From positions 1 to 64,000 of the forward strand of contig DASQMC010000026.1 in the NCBI GenBank assembly GCA_035645695.1: a stretch of 64,000 nt of DNA, read 5' to 3'. The DNA comes from JAIVJZ01 sp035645695 (lineage in GTDB: Bacteria; Acidobacteriota; Blastocatellia; Pyrinomonadales; Pyrinomonadaceae). This document shows, piece by piece, positions 42,738 to 52,200 of the stretch; the stretch's first letter is position 1; every line of letters begins with the position of its first letter. The position numbers and the translations under genes are program-made. The notes beneath the pieces were generated by a model, which saw nothing but the letters and a program-made list of their open reading frames with translations, ran no database searches and was not told the DNA's origin.

Positions 42738-43481
42738 TCACTTGCGGCCGGGACGGATGCCCAGATGCAGAGCCGCGATGCCGCCCGTCAAATTCTGATA
42801 CGTCACCTCGCCGAAACCCGTCTCGCGCATCAATTCCGCCAGCCGCTTCTGATCCGGAAAGCGCGACACGGAATCCGGCAGATACTCATACGCGCCGCGC
42901 GAGCCGCTCACGAAACCGCCGATGCGCGGCAACACGCGCGTGAAATAAAATTGAAAAAGAGCGCGAAAACCCGGCACTACGGGGTGCGAAAATTCCAGAA
43001 TCGCGACGCTCCCGCCCGGCCTGAGCACGCGAAACAACTCTCCGAGTCCGCCCTCGACGCTTGCCAGATTCCGCAGGCCGAACGCGATGGTTACGACATC
43101 GAAGGTCGCGTCCGCGAAGGGCAGGCAAAGCGCGTCGGCTTCGACGAACGGGATTGCGCGCTTTCGCTCGCCCGCCTTGCGCGCCGCGACTTCGAGCATC
43201 GGGCGACAAAAATCAAGCCCGGTCACGCGCGTCCGTCCGGCTTCGGACAGCGTCAAAGCGAGATCGCCCGTGCCGCAGGCGACATCGAGCGTGCGCGTCC
43301 CAACGCCGAGCGCGGGGCGCAGGCGTTCGGCCACAAGGCTGCGCCACCGCCGGTCTATGTTCGCCGAGAGCAGGTGATTTAAAAGATCGTAACGGCGCGC
43401 GATACCCGCGAACATCGAGTTGACACGACGCGCATGTTCCTGCCGGCGTTCGTTTTCATTCAAACTGGTTAGTGGGGACAC
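42738..43481 (-). CDS. ubiE: Demethylmenaquinone/ubiquinone methyltransferase UbiE/MenG
   Basis: The 247-residue SAM-dependent enzyme does the last C-methylation in menaquinone (and ubiquinone) synthesis. Family hallmarks: VNSMFAGIARRYDLLNHLLSANIDRRWR, the SAM site LDVACGTGDLALTLSE, TGLDFCRPML, ADALCLPFADATFDVVTIAFGLRN, and the C-terminal SRGAYEYLPDSVSRFPDQKRLAELM with YQNLTGGIAALHLG. Since Acidobacteriota mostly use menaquinone, MenG activity is likely. The GTG start at 43481 has no clear ribosome-binding site. It stands as a single gene. Confidence 0.95.
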   Translation of the reverse strand: MSPLTSLNENERRQEHARRVNSMFAGIARRYDLLNHLLSANIDRRWRSLVAERLRPALGVGTRTLDVACGTGDLALTLSEAGRTRVTGLDFCRPMLEVAARKAGERKRAIPFVEADALCLPFADATFDVVTIAFGLRNLASVEGGLGELFRVLRPGGSVAILEFSHPVVPGFRALFQFYFTRVLPRIGGFVSGSRGAYEYLPDSVSRFPDQKRLAELMRETGFGEVTYQNLTGGIAALHLGIRPGRK

Positions 43482-43540
43482 ATTAATAAGATTGTGCGCG
43501 GAATTGGTTGCAGGCAGCTTGCGATTATTTTGTGAATTAA

Positions 43541-44965
43541 CTACGGCCGCTTCGGCATCTTCGGTTCGGCGGCGGGTGCGGGCGGGGCGGAATCCATCCC
43601 CGCCACTTCGATGCCGCCGCTCAGACGCGCCAGTTCGACGCGCAGTTGCGCCGCGTCGCCGACCACGATGCTCGCCAGTTTCGCGTCGCCGCCGAAGAGG
43701 CGCGCGGCAACGCGTTGCGCGTCGGCCGCCGTCATGGCAAGCAATGCGCGCTCGTCATCGGCGGTCGTCAAGCTGCGGGTGGCCGCGTCGAGCCATTCGT
43801 CGGCGAGAGCTTCGGGGCGTTGCCTGCGTTCATTGAGCGCGGCGAGCGCGACCCGCCTCGCGTTCTCGAATTCCGCGGCCGGGACGGGCGACGCGGCGAG
43901 ATTCGCGGCGACCGTGCGTGCCGCTTCGAGCGTCTCGGCCGCGACGTTTGCCGGGACAGTCGCTCCCAGCAGCACGACGCCCGCAAGATGATGTGCGTCG
44001 TGGCGCGCGAAAGTTGACTTGGCCTTAAACTCTTTCAGCGCGCCGGCCAAGCGTTCGCGCAAAAGCGCGGCGACGACCGAGGCCGCGGCGCGCTCGCGGT
44101 CGGTGCGCGAGAGGCCGCGCGCGGCCAGTCGCACCTCGACTTCATTTGCGCCGGGGAGATTGACGATGAGCGTGCGCGCGTCGGGGGCCTCAGGCTGGCG
44201 GAAAGTTGACGGCGGGATCGAATCACTCTTGCGCCACGAGCCGAGAAACTGCCGGAAGGCGCGCAGTGCGCGCGGAGCTTCGACGCCGCCGATGAGGACG
44301 AGCGTGGAATTGTTGGGATTGATGAAGCGGTCGCGCGCGAGCATCATGTCTGGACGCTCGATCCGCGCGAGACTCTCGGGCGTGCCCGCCGGAGAGCGCC
44401 CGTATGGGTATGAGCGGTAGAGCCGGGAGGCGGCGGCCTGATCGGCCACGCGAGCGGGCTGCCCGCCCGTCTCACGCACCGACTTGAGACGCGCTTCGCG
44501 CAAGCGGTTCACGTCCTCCACGGCGAGGCGCATTTGCAGCACGGCATTGCGCAGAAGTTCGACGAGACGTTCAAAGTCGCTCGTCTTGCCGCTGAGCAGA
44601 ATTTCGATGTCGTCGTACGAGGTGTTGACTTCGAGCCGCCCGTCCAACTCTTCGGAGACGTACTGGCGCGTCTCCGCGTCGGGAAAGAGGGCGTCGCCGA
44701 GCAGGGTCATCAAACCTTCCTTCCCGGCGAGATCGAAGGCAGCCCCGTTGTTGATCCTGACTTTGAGCAAGACCTGCGGGTCGCCGGGGCGATGCAGGAG
44801 CATGAGACGCAACCCGTTCAGCAGTTGTTCGCGGCGCGGCGCGGGCGTTCCGGAGTTTTGCGCCCGGGCGTTTGCCGCAGGCAGGCAGAGCGATAAGAGA
44901 AGCACGGCGGCGATGAGCGTCCTGCCGGTGCGCGGTGCTTGAAGCGAAAAGAATTGGCGTTTCAT
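43541..44965 (-). CDS. Exported M16-family protein lacking the zinc motif
   Basis: The 474-residue exported protein has a signal peptide (residues about 10-35, ending ANARA). The body has the M16 (insulinase/pitrilysin) fold: a degenerate N-terminal domain (GLRLMLLHRPGDPQVLLKVRI) and a second domain beginning near residue 225. Where active M16 enzymes have HxxEH, this one reads KEGLMTLLGDALFP, so the zinc-binding residues are lost. It may act as the non-catalytic partner of an active M16 protease encoded elsewhere, as in known heterodimers. The start ATG at 44965 was chosen as it begins the signal peptide. Confidence 0.82.
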   Translation of the reverse strand: MKRQFFSLQAPRTGRTLIAAVLLLSLCLPAANARAQNSGTPAPRREQLLNGLRLMLLHRPGDPQVLLKVRINNGAAFDLAGKEGLMTLLGDALFPDAETRQYVSEELDGRLEVNTSYDDIEILLSGKTSDFERLVELLRNAVLQMRLAVEDVNRLREARLKSVRETGGQPARVADQAAASRLYRSYPYGRSPAGTPESLARIERPDMMLARDRFINPNNSTLVLIGGVEAPRALRAFRQFLGSWRKSDSIPPSTFRQPEAPDARTLIVNLPGANEVEVRLAARGLSRTDRERAAASVVAALLRERLAGALKEFKAKSTFARHDAHHLAGVVLLGATVPANVAAETLEAARTVAANLAASPVPAAEFENARRVALAALNERRQRPEALADEWLDAATRSLTTADDERALLAMTAADAQRVAARLFGGDAKLASIVVGDAAQLRVELARLSGGIEVAGMDSAPPAPAAEPKMPKRP

Positions 44966-45253
44966 AAAAAATGGCTCGGAAGTTTGACGGGGCGGCGAGA
45001 GACGGCCGCGCAAGGGCGGCAGAATAGTCTCGTCACGAAGCGTTTTAGATGCATCAAAACGGTAGCTGGGGATGCCCGTGCATTCTAGGATTCGGCGGGT
45101 GTGAGGTCAACCGCACGGAAACTATGATATTTTTATTCACGGTAGTAAACTCTTGTAGCCGACGGGGCATCTCACGATACTCGAAGGCGCGTGCCCTAAA
45201 GTCGAGTAACCCAACAGTTTGAAGAAATAAGTTCCCCAATTGAGGCGCGAAGT

Positions 45254-46639
45254 ATGACGACAAAGAGCTGCCCGAAATGTAACGAGGTAGTCCCTGTGCA
45301 GTTCGAATTCTGCCCGGTGGACGGCACACCCCTGCCGAACGGCTATCAGCCCGCAGACACAAACACCACCGCGACCAATAATTTCACGCACGAGCGCACC
45401 GCTTCGACTGATGCCGTAAATGATTCAGTTTCAGCGGATGCGACCGTTGCCACCGTGGCCGCCGCGCAGGTTCCGGCCGCGAACGTCTCGACGGACGACG
45501 CCGCGACGGCGGTGGTTCCATACGAGCGCGGCGAATATCACCTGACATTTTTGGAAGACGAAGGCTTGCTTCGTCGTTTGGCGAAAGAAGTGCGCGAGGT
45601 CGGGCACGGCGCCGAATTGACCTGGCCTGAGTTCAAACGCGATCCGGCCGGGTTTGTGAAGCGCGGGACGACCGCCTACGGCAAAGCCTCTTGGCGCGTG
45701 GTTTCGCAGAGAAACGTGGCTCTGGGGATTATGTCCGCGCTCGTCCTGATGATAACTGCGGGTGTTATGTTCACGCTGCTGTCGCGCATGCAGGATAAGC
45801 ACGCGGCCTCGCTCGACGCGGTGCGTGAAGACCTTGAGCTACAGGGACTTGTCACAGACATTCCCGAGGAACAGAAAAAACCGGACGAAGGCCCGGCCGG
45901 TAATGCCAAGGGCAAGGGCGGCGGCTCAAAACCGAAACAGGAGAAACCGGGCGGCGGCGGCGGCGGCGGACGACAGGAAGCGAAGCCCGCCTCGTTCGGC
46001 AAACTCCCCCCGGCCTCGTTGGAAGTTCCGCAGGTGCGCGCTCCCGACCCGCGACCGCCGACGATCAAGAATCCGGTTATGCCCGTCGCGGCCAGCATCG
46101 TCGCAGACCCCACGCTCTTTCCGCCGGACAACCGGCAGATCGCTTACGGCGATCCGAAGTCGCGCTCGACAGAGACGAGTTCCGGCCCCGGTTCCGGTAA
46201 CGGCATCGGCACAGGCACGGGCGGCGGCGTCGGCTCGGGCGAGGGCGGCGGCGTCGGTCCCGGACGCGGCGGTAACACCGGCGGCGGCGACCGGAACGAC
46301 GGCGGCGGCGGCCCCGGCGGCGGTGGCGGCGGCGGCGTTGACTACAAAAAGACGTTCGCGGCCAGAGAGGTAACGCGCAAGGCGCAGATCACCTCGAAGC
46401 CCGAACCGCTCTACACCGAAGAGGCGCGCAAGAACCAAGTGACCGGCACTGTCCGCTTGCGTCTCATTCTCGGAGCGTCCGGCGCGGTGTCAGGCATCAC
46501 GCCCGTTTCGCGCCTCCCCGACGGACTGACGGAGAAGGCGATTGAAGCGGCGCGCAGAATCTCCTTCACGCCCGCCGAGAAGGATGGCCGCAAGGTGTCG
46601 CAGTACGTCACCATCGAATACAACTTCAACATCTACTAA
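45254..46639 (+). CDS. TonB-family protein with N-terminal zinc ribbon
   Basis: In this 461-residue protein, residues 1-30 form a small cysteine ribbon (KSCPKCNEVVP and FEFCPVDGTPLP, four cysteines). A polar region follows, then one membrane span (about residues 152-175, VALGIMSALVLMITAGVMF). A long Gly/Pro/Lys-rich periplasmic linker leads to a TonB C-terminal domain (about 370-461, ITSKPEPLYTEEARKNQVTGTVRLRLIL, IEAARRISFTPAEKDGR, YVTIEYNFNIY). TonB proteins couple inner-membrane energy to outer-membrane receptors; the long N-terminal cytoplasmic part with zinc ribbon is unusual. A GAGG site precedes the ATG. No ExbB/ExbD gene is nearby. Confidence 0.85.
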   Translation: MTTKSCPKCNEVVPVQFEFCPVDGTPLPNGYQPADTNTTATNNFTHERTASTDAVNDSVSADATVATVAAAQVPAANVSTDDAATAVVPYERGEYHLTFLEDEGLLRRLAKEVREVGHGAELTWPEFKRDPAGFVKRGTTAYGKASWRVVSQRNVALGIMSALVLMITAGVMFTLLSRMQDKHAASLDAVREDLELQGLVTDIPEEQKKPDEGPAGNAKGKGGGSKPKQEKPGGGGGGGRQEAKPASFGKLPPASLEVPQVRAPDPRPPTIKNPVMPVAASIVADPTLFPPDNRQIAYGDPKSRSTETSSGPGSGNGIGTGTGGGVGSGEGGGVGPGRGGNTGGGDRNDGGGGPGGGGGGGVDYKKTFAAREVTRKAQITSKPEPLYTEEARKNQVTGTVRLRLILGASGAVSGITPVSRLPDGLTEKAIEAARRISFTPAEKDGRKVSQYVTIEYNFNIY

Positions 46640-46657
46640 GGCCACTCCCTTAGCAAA

Positions 46658-46701
46658 AGCGAAAGCGGCGACCCACAAATCAGTGGGTCGCCGCTTTCGC
46701 T
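46658..46701. terminator. Perfect 18-bp hairpin between convergent genes
   Basis: The arms 46658-46675 and 46684-46701 are exact complements around an 8-base loop, between the TonB-family gene and the aspartate aminotransferase gene. It is likely a bidirectional terminator. Confidence 0.75.
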
Positions 46702-46731
46702 TGTTCGTTACCGAGCGAACCGAAAATCAGT

Positions 46732-47934
46732 TCAACCCGCGCACGATTCGGCCACTTGCCGGATGCGCCGCACGCCTTCCTTGAGGCGTTCGAGCGAGGT
46801 CGCATAAGAGATGCGCAGGTAGCCTGCGGCTCCGAAGCCCGCGCCGTCCGTCACGACCGTCTGTTGTTCGTCGAGAAGTTTGTCCGCCAGCTCCGCGGAC
46901 GTTCTCACTTTTCCACGCAAGCACCCGCGCACGTTCGGGAAGGCGTAAAACGCGCCTTCCGGCCAGACGCACTCGAAGCCCGGAACGTCGCGCAATGCAC
47001 CCATCAACCACTCGCGCCGCGCGGCGTATTCGGCGAGCATCGCGCTCACATGTTCCTGCGAAGCGTTGAACGCCTCGGTCGCGGCGCGTTGCGCAATGGA
47101 GTTGGGGTTGCTGGTGGAATGACCCTGTACGAGCAGCATGGCCTTCGTCCATTCGCGCGGCGCGAGCGCATAACCGATGCGCCAACCCGTCATCGCGTAA
47201 GTCTTTGAGAACGACCCGGCGATGCACAGGCGCGCGCGTAGCTCGGGCGCGAGACTCGACGCGCTGAAGACCTCCGCCGGAGAGTAGACGAAACGCAAAT
47301 AGCACTCGTCCGAGATGACGTAGACGCCGCGCTCGGCGAGGACTTCCATGATCCTGCGAAACTCCGCGGGCGGGATAACACGCCCCGAAGGATTCGAGGG
47401 CGAATTGATGATGATGAGTTTTGTGCGCGGCGTGATGGCGCGTTGTACCTGTTCGGCCGTCAACTGGAAGCCGGTTTCTTCGGTTTCGATAAAGACGGGA
47501 GTTGCCCCGGCAAACTTCACGATCTCCGGGAAGGTCACCCAGTAAGGCTTCGCGATCAAAACCTCGTCGCCCGCATTCACGAGCGACACGATGGCGTTAA
47601 AGAGCGCCTGCTTGCCGCCCGCCGTCGCCATCACTTCCGAAGTGTCGTAATGCGCGCCGAACTCCCGTGCATAATAGTTGACGATGGCTTCCTGTAGGGC
47701 GCGCGTGCCGCCCGTCGATGTGTACTTGGTTTCACCCGCGCTCATGGCGGCCTCGGCGGCCCGTTTAATGTGGGGCGGGGTGTCGAAATCAGGTTCGCCC
47801 GCCCCGAGATCGACAACGTCCACGCCGTTGGCGCGCATCGCCAACGCCTTCTGCATCGCTGCGAGCGTCGATGATGCCTGCATCTGCGCGATCCGCTCGG
47901 AGCATGTAAAACTTTCGAGAGCCGGTTTCGTCAT
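46732..47934 (-). CDS. Aspartate aminotransferase (class I/II, PLP-dependent)
   Basis: This 400-residue cytosolic transaminase interconverts aspartate and oxaloacetate (with glutamate). Class I motifs: VVDLGAGEPDFDTPPHIKRAA, TKYTSTGGTRALQEAI, NSPSNPSGRVIPPAE, YVISDECYLRFVY, and the PLP lysine in GSFSKTYAMTGWRIGYALAP, followed by STSNPNSIAQ. The family subgroup looks like the thermophile/Bacillus type (Ib) aspartate aminotransferase. The ATG overlaps the stop codon of the preceding lysine-rich protein gene (ATGA), so they are translationally coupled. Confidence 0.93.
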   Translation of the reverse strand: MTKPALESFTCSERIAQMQASSTLAAMQKALAMRANGVDVVDLGAGEPDFDTPPHIKRAAEAAMSAGETKYTSTGGTRALQEAIVNYYAREFGAHYDTSEVMATAGGKQALFNAIVSLVNAGDEVLIAKPYWVTFPEIVKFAGATPVFIETEETGFQLTAEQVQRAITPRTKLIIINSPSNPSGRVIPPAEFRRIMEVLAERGVYVISDECYLRFVYSPAEVFSASSLAPELRARLCIAGSFSKTYAMTGWRIGYALAPREWTKAMLLVQGHSTSNPNSIAQRAATEAFNASQEHVSAMLAEYAARREWLMGALRDVPGFECVWPEGAFYAFPNVRGCLRGKVRTSAELADKLLDEQQTVVTDGAGFGAAGYLRISYATSLERLKEGVRRIRQVAESCAG

Positions 47935-48290
47935 CCCTTCTTTGCGCCGCCCTTCTTTGCGCCGCCTTTCTTAGCGCCGCTGCTCTTTGCGCCGCCCTTG
48001 CCGGTGCGCGTCGTCGCGACTTTCTTGGGCGAGGCCGACCGTTCGGCGGCGGGACGTGTGGCCGAAGCCGCGCCGCCTTTCCTGCCGCCTTTTTTCGCGG
48101 GGGCTTTATTCTCCGCCTTGCCACGTCCCGAGCCGCTCTTTTTACCGCCGCCGGAAGATTTATTAACGGTAGCCCAGGCGCGCCGCTCTGCCTCTTCTTC
48201 CGACGCTCCGCGCTTCTCGTAGCTCTCCTCGATGTGCTCGGCCTGCCGTTTCTGCTTGTCGGTGTAAGCGCTCTTATCGCCCCTCGGCAT
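47931..48290 (-). CDS. Small basic protein with histone H1-like Lys/Ala tail
   Basis: The 119 residues start with a conserved head, MPRGDKSAYTDKQKRQAEH then a helix with EESYEKRGASEEEAERRAW. The remainder is lysine-, glycine- and alanine-rich, ending in repeated KKGGA units. The head matches small proteins often labelled plasmid stabilisation protein, though there is no evidence for that role. The tail resembles bacterial histone H1-like proteins and would bind DNA. It overlaps the aspartate aminotransferase start by four bases. The ATG at 48290 was chosen because the conserved head begins there. Confidence 0.72.
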   Translation of the reverse strand: MPRGDKSAYTDKQKRQAEHIEESYEKRGASEEEAERRAWATVNKSSGGGKKSGSGRGKAENKAPAKKGGRKGGAASATRPAAERSASPKKVATTRTGKGGAKSSGAKKGGAKKGGAKKG

Positions 48291-48410
48291 ATTGTTTATG
48301 TCTCCTGTGGTTTGCGGACGCAAGCACACGCGCAGTTGTTATCGTTCGCGCCGGGTTTGGTTTGAACGTGCAACAGTATAACACCGGACGGGCGCGTGTA
48401 GCGCCGGAAA

Positions 48411-48905
48411 TCAACTCTTGCCGAACTTCCCCTGCATGCGCATTTCGACCGACTCGGGCACGAGTCCCTTGATCGTTCCGCCGAGTTGATAGACCTCTTT
48501 GACGAGCCGCGAACTGACGTATGAATAAGCCTCGGCGGGCATCATGAAGACCGTCTCGATGCGCGGCTCAAGCCGCCGATTCATCAAAGCCATCTGCAAT
48601 TCGTACTCGTAATCCGAGAAGGCGCGGATGCCGCGCACCACGGCGTCGGCCTCTCGCTCGACGGCGTACTGCATCAACAGTCCTTGAAAATTATCCACCA
48701 CCAGACGGCACGTGCCGCTCTTGATCTCGGCCAACACTTCCGAGAGCATCTCGCGACGCTCGTCGAGCGTGAACAGCGGGCGCTTCTCAGGATTGACCAC
48801 GACGGCGATGATGATCTCGTCGAAGAGTTTGCAGCCGCGCTCGATGATGTCCAGATGACCGTTCGTCACTGGATCGAATGATCCGGGATAGATGGCTCGA
48901 CGCAT
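48411..48905 (-). CDS. coaD: Phosphopantetheine adenylyltransferase
   Basis: This 164-residue cytosolic enzyme adenylylates 4'-phosphopantetheine in coenzyme A synthesis. All family motifs are seen: the nucleotidyl-transferase signature YPGSFDPVTNGHLDIIERG, VNPEKRPLFTLDERREML, VVRGIRAFSDYEYELQMALMN and EAYSYVSSRLVKEVYQLGG. Length is exactly typical. It lies upstream of the basic protein gene with a 120-base gap. It is a usual housekeeping gene. Confidence 0.96.
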   Translation of the reverse strand: MRRAIYPGSFDPVTNGHLDIIERGCKLFDEIIIAVVVNPEKRPLFTLDERREMLSEVLAEIKSGTCRLVVDNFQGLLMQYAVEREADAVVRGIRAFSDYEYELQMALMNRRLEPRIETVFMMPAEAYSYVSSRLVKEVYQLGGTIKGLVPESVEMRMQGKFGKS

Positions 48906-49062
48906 AAAATAGTCTGTACGGGAACAAGAGAAAGCAAGAGGAAAGTATCACAAAAGAAAGTGTCGGCAAAGATTCGAGGAGCCTCGGCGGAACTTCGCGG
49001 CGGGCGCGCAGAACGCGCGGGCGAGCGAGGGGCGTTTATCGAAATGCATGGAAATGCCCCGC

Positions 49063-49091
49063 TTGACAGCGATAGCGCAGGGTGATTCAAT
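49063..49091 (+). promoter_or_regulatory. Candidate sigma70 promoter of the SAM-II/metH unit
   Basis: TTGACA (49063-49068) is followed 17 bases later by TTCAAT (49086-49091). The implied transcription start falls just before the SAM-II aptamer, as expected for this compact riboswitch. Confidence 0.55.
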
Positions 49092-49104
49092 AAACTTCGT
49101 AAAC

Positions 49105-49158
49105 AAACGTGGTGAGTTAAGGCGACTTGCGGCCACGTAAAATAAACAGCTAAACAGC
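49105..49158 (+). ncRNA. SAM-II riboswitch upstream of metH
   Basis: The sequence fits the SAM-II pseudoknot: P1 stem ACGTGG/CCACGT (49107-49112 and 49132-49137), with TGAGTTAAGGCGACTTGC in the loop and then AAAATAAACAGCTAAAC, in which AGCTAAA is the conserved 3' strand that pairs back into the loop. SAM-II senses S-adenosylmethionine and lowers expression of methionine synthesis genes. It is 135 bases upstream of metH, whose product makes the methionine precursor of SAM. A hairpin between them can act as the switch. Confidence 0.82.
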
Positions 49159-49206
49159 ACGGCCAAGTCTTTCACGGGAAAACGCCCGCATTTGCGATGT
49201 CTCAAT

Positions 49207-49240
49207 GAAAGCCCCGCGTTGTTTGGCGCGGGGCTTCCCG
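49207..49240 (+). terminator. Terminator-like hairpin between SAM-II aptamer and metH
   Basis: A perfect 10-bp stem AAGCCCCGCG/CGCGGGGCTT (49209-49218, 49227-49236) is followed by CCCGTTT. The T-run is short. It may serve as the SAM-II expression platform. Confidence 0.6.
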
Positions 49241-49292
49241 TTTATGCGCGCAGTGAAAGCCTGAAACCGGAACGGAGACGAATTAAAACCAC

Positions 49293-52200
49293 ATGACGGA
49301 TTTCCTCCAAACTCTGAAAGACCGCATCGTCGTCTTCGACGGGGCGATGGGAACGAACCTCCAGACGCAGAACCTGACGGTTGACGATTACGGCGGCGCG
49401 CAGTTTGAAGGCTGCCCCGAATACCTGCTCATCAGTAAGCCGTCGGCCATCGAGAGCGTCCACGCGGCCTTCTTTGAAGTCGGTTGCGACGTGATCGAAA
49501 CCAACTCCTTCGGCGCGATCCCCTACGTGCTGGACGAGTACGGCATCGGCCACATGGCCTACGACTTGAACGTCCGCGCCGCGCAACTGGCGAAGCGCGT
49601 CGCCGCCGACTTTGCCGCTAAAGACCGCCCGCGCTGGGTTGCAGGCTCGATGGGGCCGGGCACGAAATCGCCCACGCTCGGCCACATCGCATTTCGCGAC
49701 ATCAAGGCCGCATATTACGAACAGGCGCGCGGCCTCATCGACGGCGGCGTCGAGCTGCTCATCGTCGAAACCTGTCAGGACTTGTTGCAGACGAAGGCCA
49801 CGCTCTCGGCCATCTTTGAATACTTTGAACGTGCGAAGCGGCGCGTGCCGGTCATCGCGCAGGTTACCATCGAACTCTTCGGAACGATGCTTCCCGGCAC
49901 GGAGATCAGCGCAGCGCTAACCGCGCTCGAACCGTTCCCCATCAACGTCATCGGCATGAACTGCGGCACGGGGCCGCGCAACATGTCGGAGAGCATTCGT
50001 TATCTCTGCGAGAACGCACGGCTGCCCGTCTCCGTGCTGCCGAACGCCGGGCTGCCTTCGGTTAAAGACGGCGCGATGCACTATGACGAGACGCCCGAAA
50101 CGTTCACGGCGCAAGTCACGCATTTCGTCAAAGACTTCGGCGTGAACGTCGTCGGCGGTTGCTGCGGCACGACGCCCGCGCACCTCAAGCTGCTCGTCGA
50201 AGCGATGCGGGGCGTGACGCCCAAACGGCGCGAGACGACGGTGCTCCCGGCCGCGTCTTCGATCTACAGCCAGCAGCCCTACGTGCAGCAGAACTCTTTT
50301 CTCATCGTCGGCGAGCGCGTGAACGCCTCCGGCTCGAAGAAGATGCGCGATCTGTTGAACGCGGAAGACTGGGACGGCCTCGTCTCGCTCGCGCGCGCGC
50401 AGGAACGCGAGGGCGCGCACGTCCTCGACGTGAACGTGGACTTCGTCGGGCGCGACGGCGTCAAAGACATGCACGAACTCGCCTCGCGTCTCGTGACGAA
50501 CATACGCCTCCCGCTCATGTTCGACTCGACCGAATGGGAAAAGATGGAGGCCGGGCTGGAACACGCGGGCGGCAAGTGCATCCTGAACTCGACGAACTAC
50601 GAGGACGGCGAGCCGCGCTTCGTCAAAGTGATCGAACTCGCGAAAGGCTTCGGCGCGGCCGTCGTCATCGGCACGATTGACGAGGAGGGCATGGCGCGCA
50701 CGGCCGACGGCAAGTTGAAGATCGCGAGCCGCGCCTACAAACATGCCACGGCGCAACTCGCATTCCCCGCGCACGACATCTTTTTCGACCCGCTCGCGCT
50801 GCCCATCTCGACCGGCATCGAAGAGGATCGCCGCAACGCCGCCGAAACCCTCGAAGGCATTCGCCGCATCAAACAGGAACTCCCCGGTTGCTTCACCATC
50901 CTCGGCGTCTCGAACATCTCGTTCGGTTTGAATCCGGCGTCGCGCGTCGTGCTCAACTCGGTCTTCCTGCACGAAGCGGTCGAAGCCGGGCTCGATGCGG
51001 CCATCGTCAACGCGAGCAAGATCGTCCCGCTCAATCGCATCGGCGAGCGCGAGCGTGAAGTCGCGCGCCAACTCATTTACGACGAGCGCAAGTTCGAAGG
51101 GGAGATTTGCACCTACGATCCGCTCGGCGAGTTCACACGTCTTTTCGAGGGCGTGACGACGAAGAAAGTGCATGTCGATGACGCGGCGTTGCCCGTCGAG
51201 GAGAGCCTCAAGCGCCACATCATCGACGGCGAAAAGCAGGGACTCGAAACCCAACTTACGCGAGCGCTCGAAAGTCATCCCGCGCTCGACATCATCAACA
51301 ACATCCTGCTCGACGGCATGAAAGTGGTCGGCGATTTGTTCGGCAGCGGCCAGATGCAGTTGCCGTTCGTCTTGCAGTCGGCGGAAGTGATGAAGGCGGC
51401 GGTGCGTTTCCTCGAACCGCACATGGAGAAGAAGGGCGGCGCGACGACGAAGGGCAAGATGATTCTCGCCACCGTCAAAGGCGACGTTCACGACATCGGC
51501 AAAAACCTCGTCGACATCATCCTCACAAACAACGGCTACAGCGTCGTCAATCTCGGCATCAAGCAGACCATTGAAAGCATCCTCGACGCGTTCGAGCGCG
51601 AGGGCGCGGACGCCATCGGCATGAGCGGGCTGCTCGTGAAATCTACGCTCATCATGCGCGACAATCTCGAATTGATGAACGAGCGCGGCATCAAAGTGCC
51701 GGTCGTGCTCGGAGGCGCGGCCTTGACGCGTCGCTACGTGGAAGACGATCTCAAGTCGATTTATCAGGGCACGCTCTTTTACGCCAAAGACGCTTTCGAC
51801 GGTTTGCACACGATGGACTCCCTGGTGGGCGCGAAAGGCGACGGCGCGGCGCAGTCGGAGTTGGCGTCGAAGGCTGCGACGGCCGGAGCGGACGGCGGGG
51901 CTGCTGCGGCCGAGGACGCGGAAGATTTGATCGGGGAAGAGGCGAAGCTAGGCATCCGCAAGCCTGCGCGCCCGCGCGGCGCGGCCAAAATCGCGGGCGA
52001 TACGACGCACACGCTGCGTTCGGACGTACGCACGGATGCGCCCATTCCGCGCCCGCCCTTCTACGGGTCGCGCGCGGTGGACGACATTCCGCTCGACGAC
52101 GTGTTCGCCTTCGTCAACGAGACGGCTTTGTTCAAAGGCCAGTGGCAGTTCAAACAGGGACGCAGAACCCCTGAGGATTATCGCGCGCTCGTGGCGGAAA

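Noticed and set aside
49917..51809. 630-residue minus-strand frame opposite metH
   Set aside because: Mirror of a well-defined metH; no domain or ribosome-binding site on that strand.
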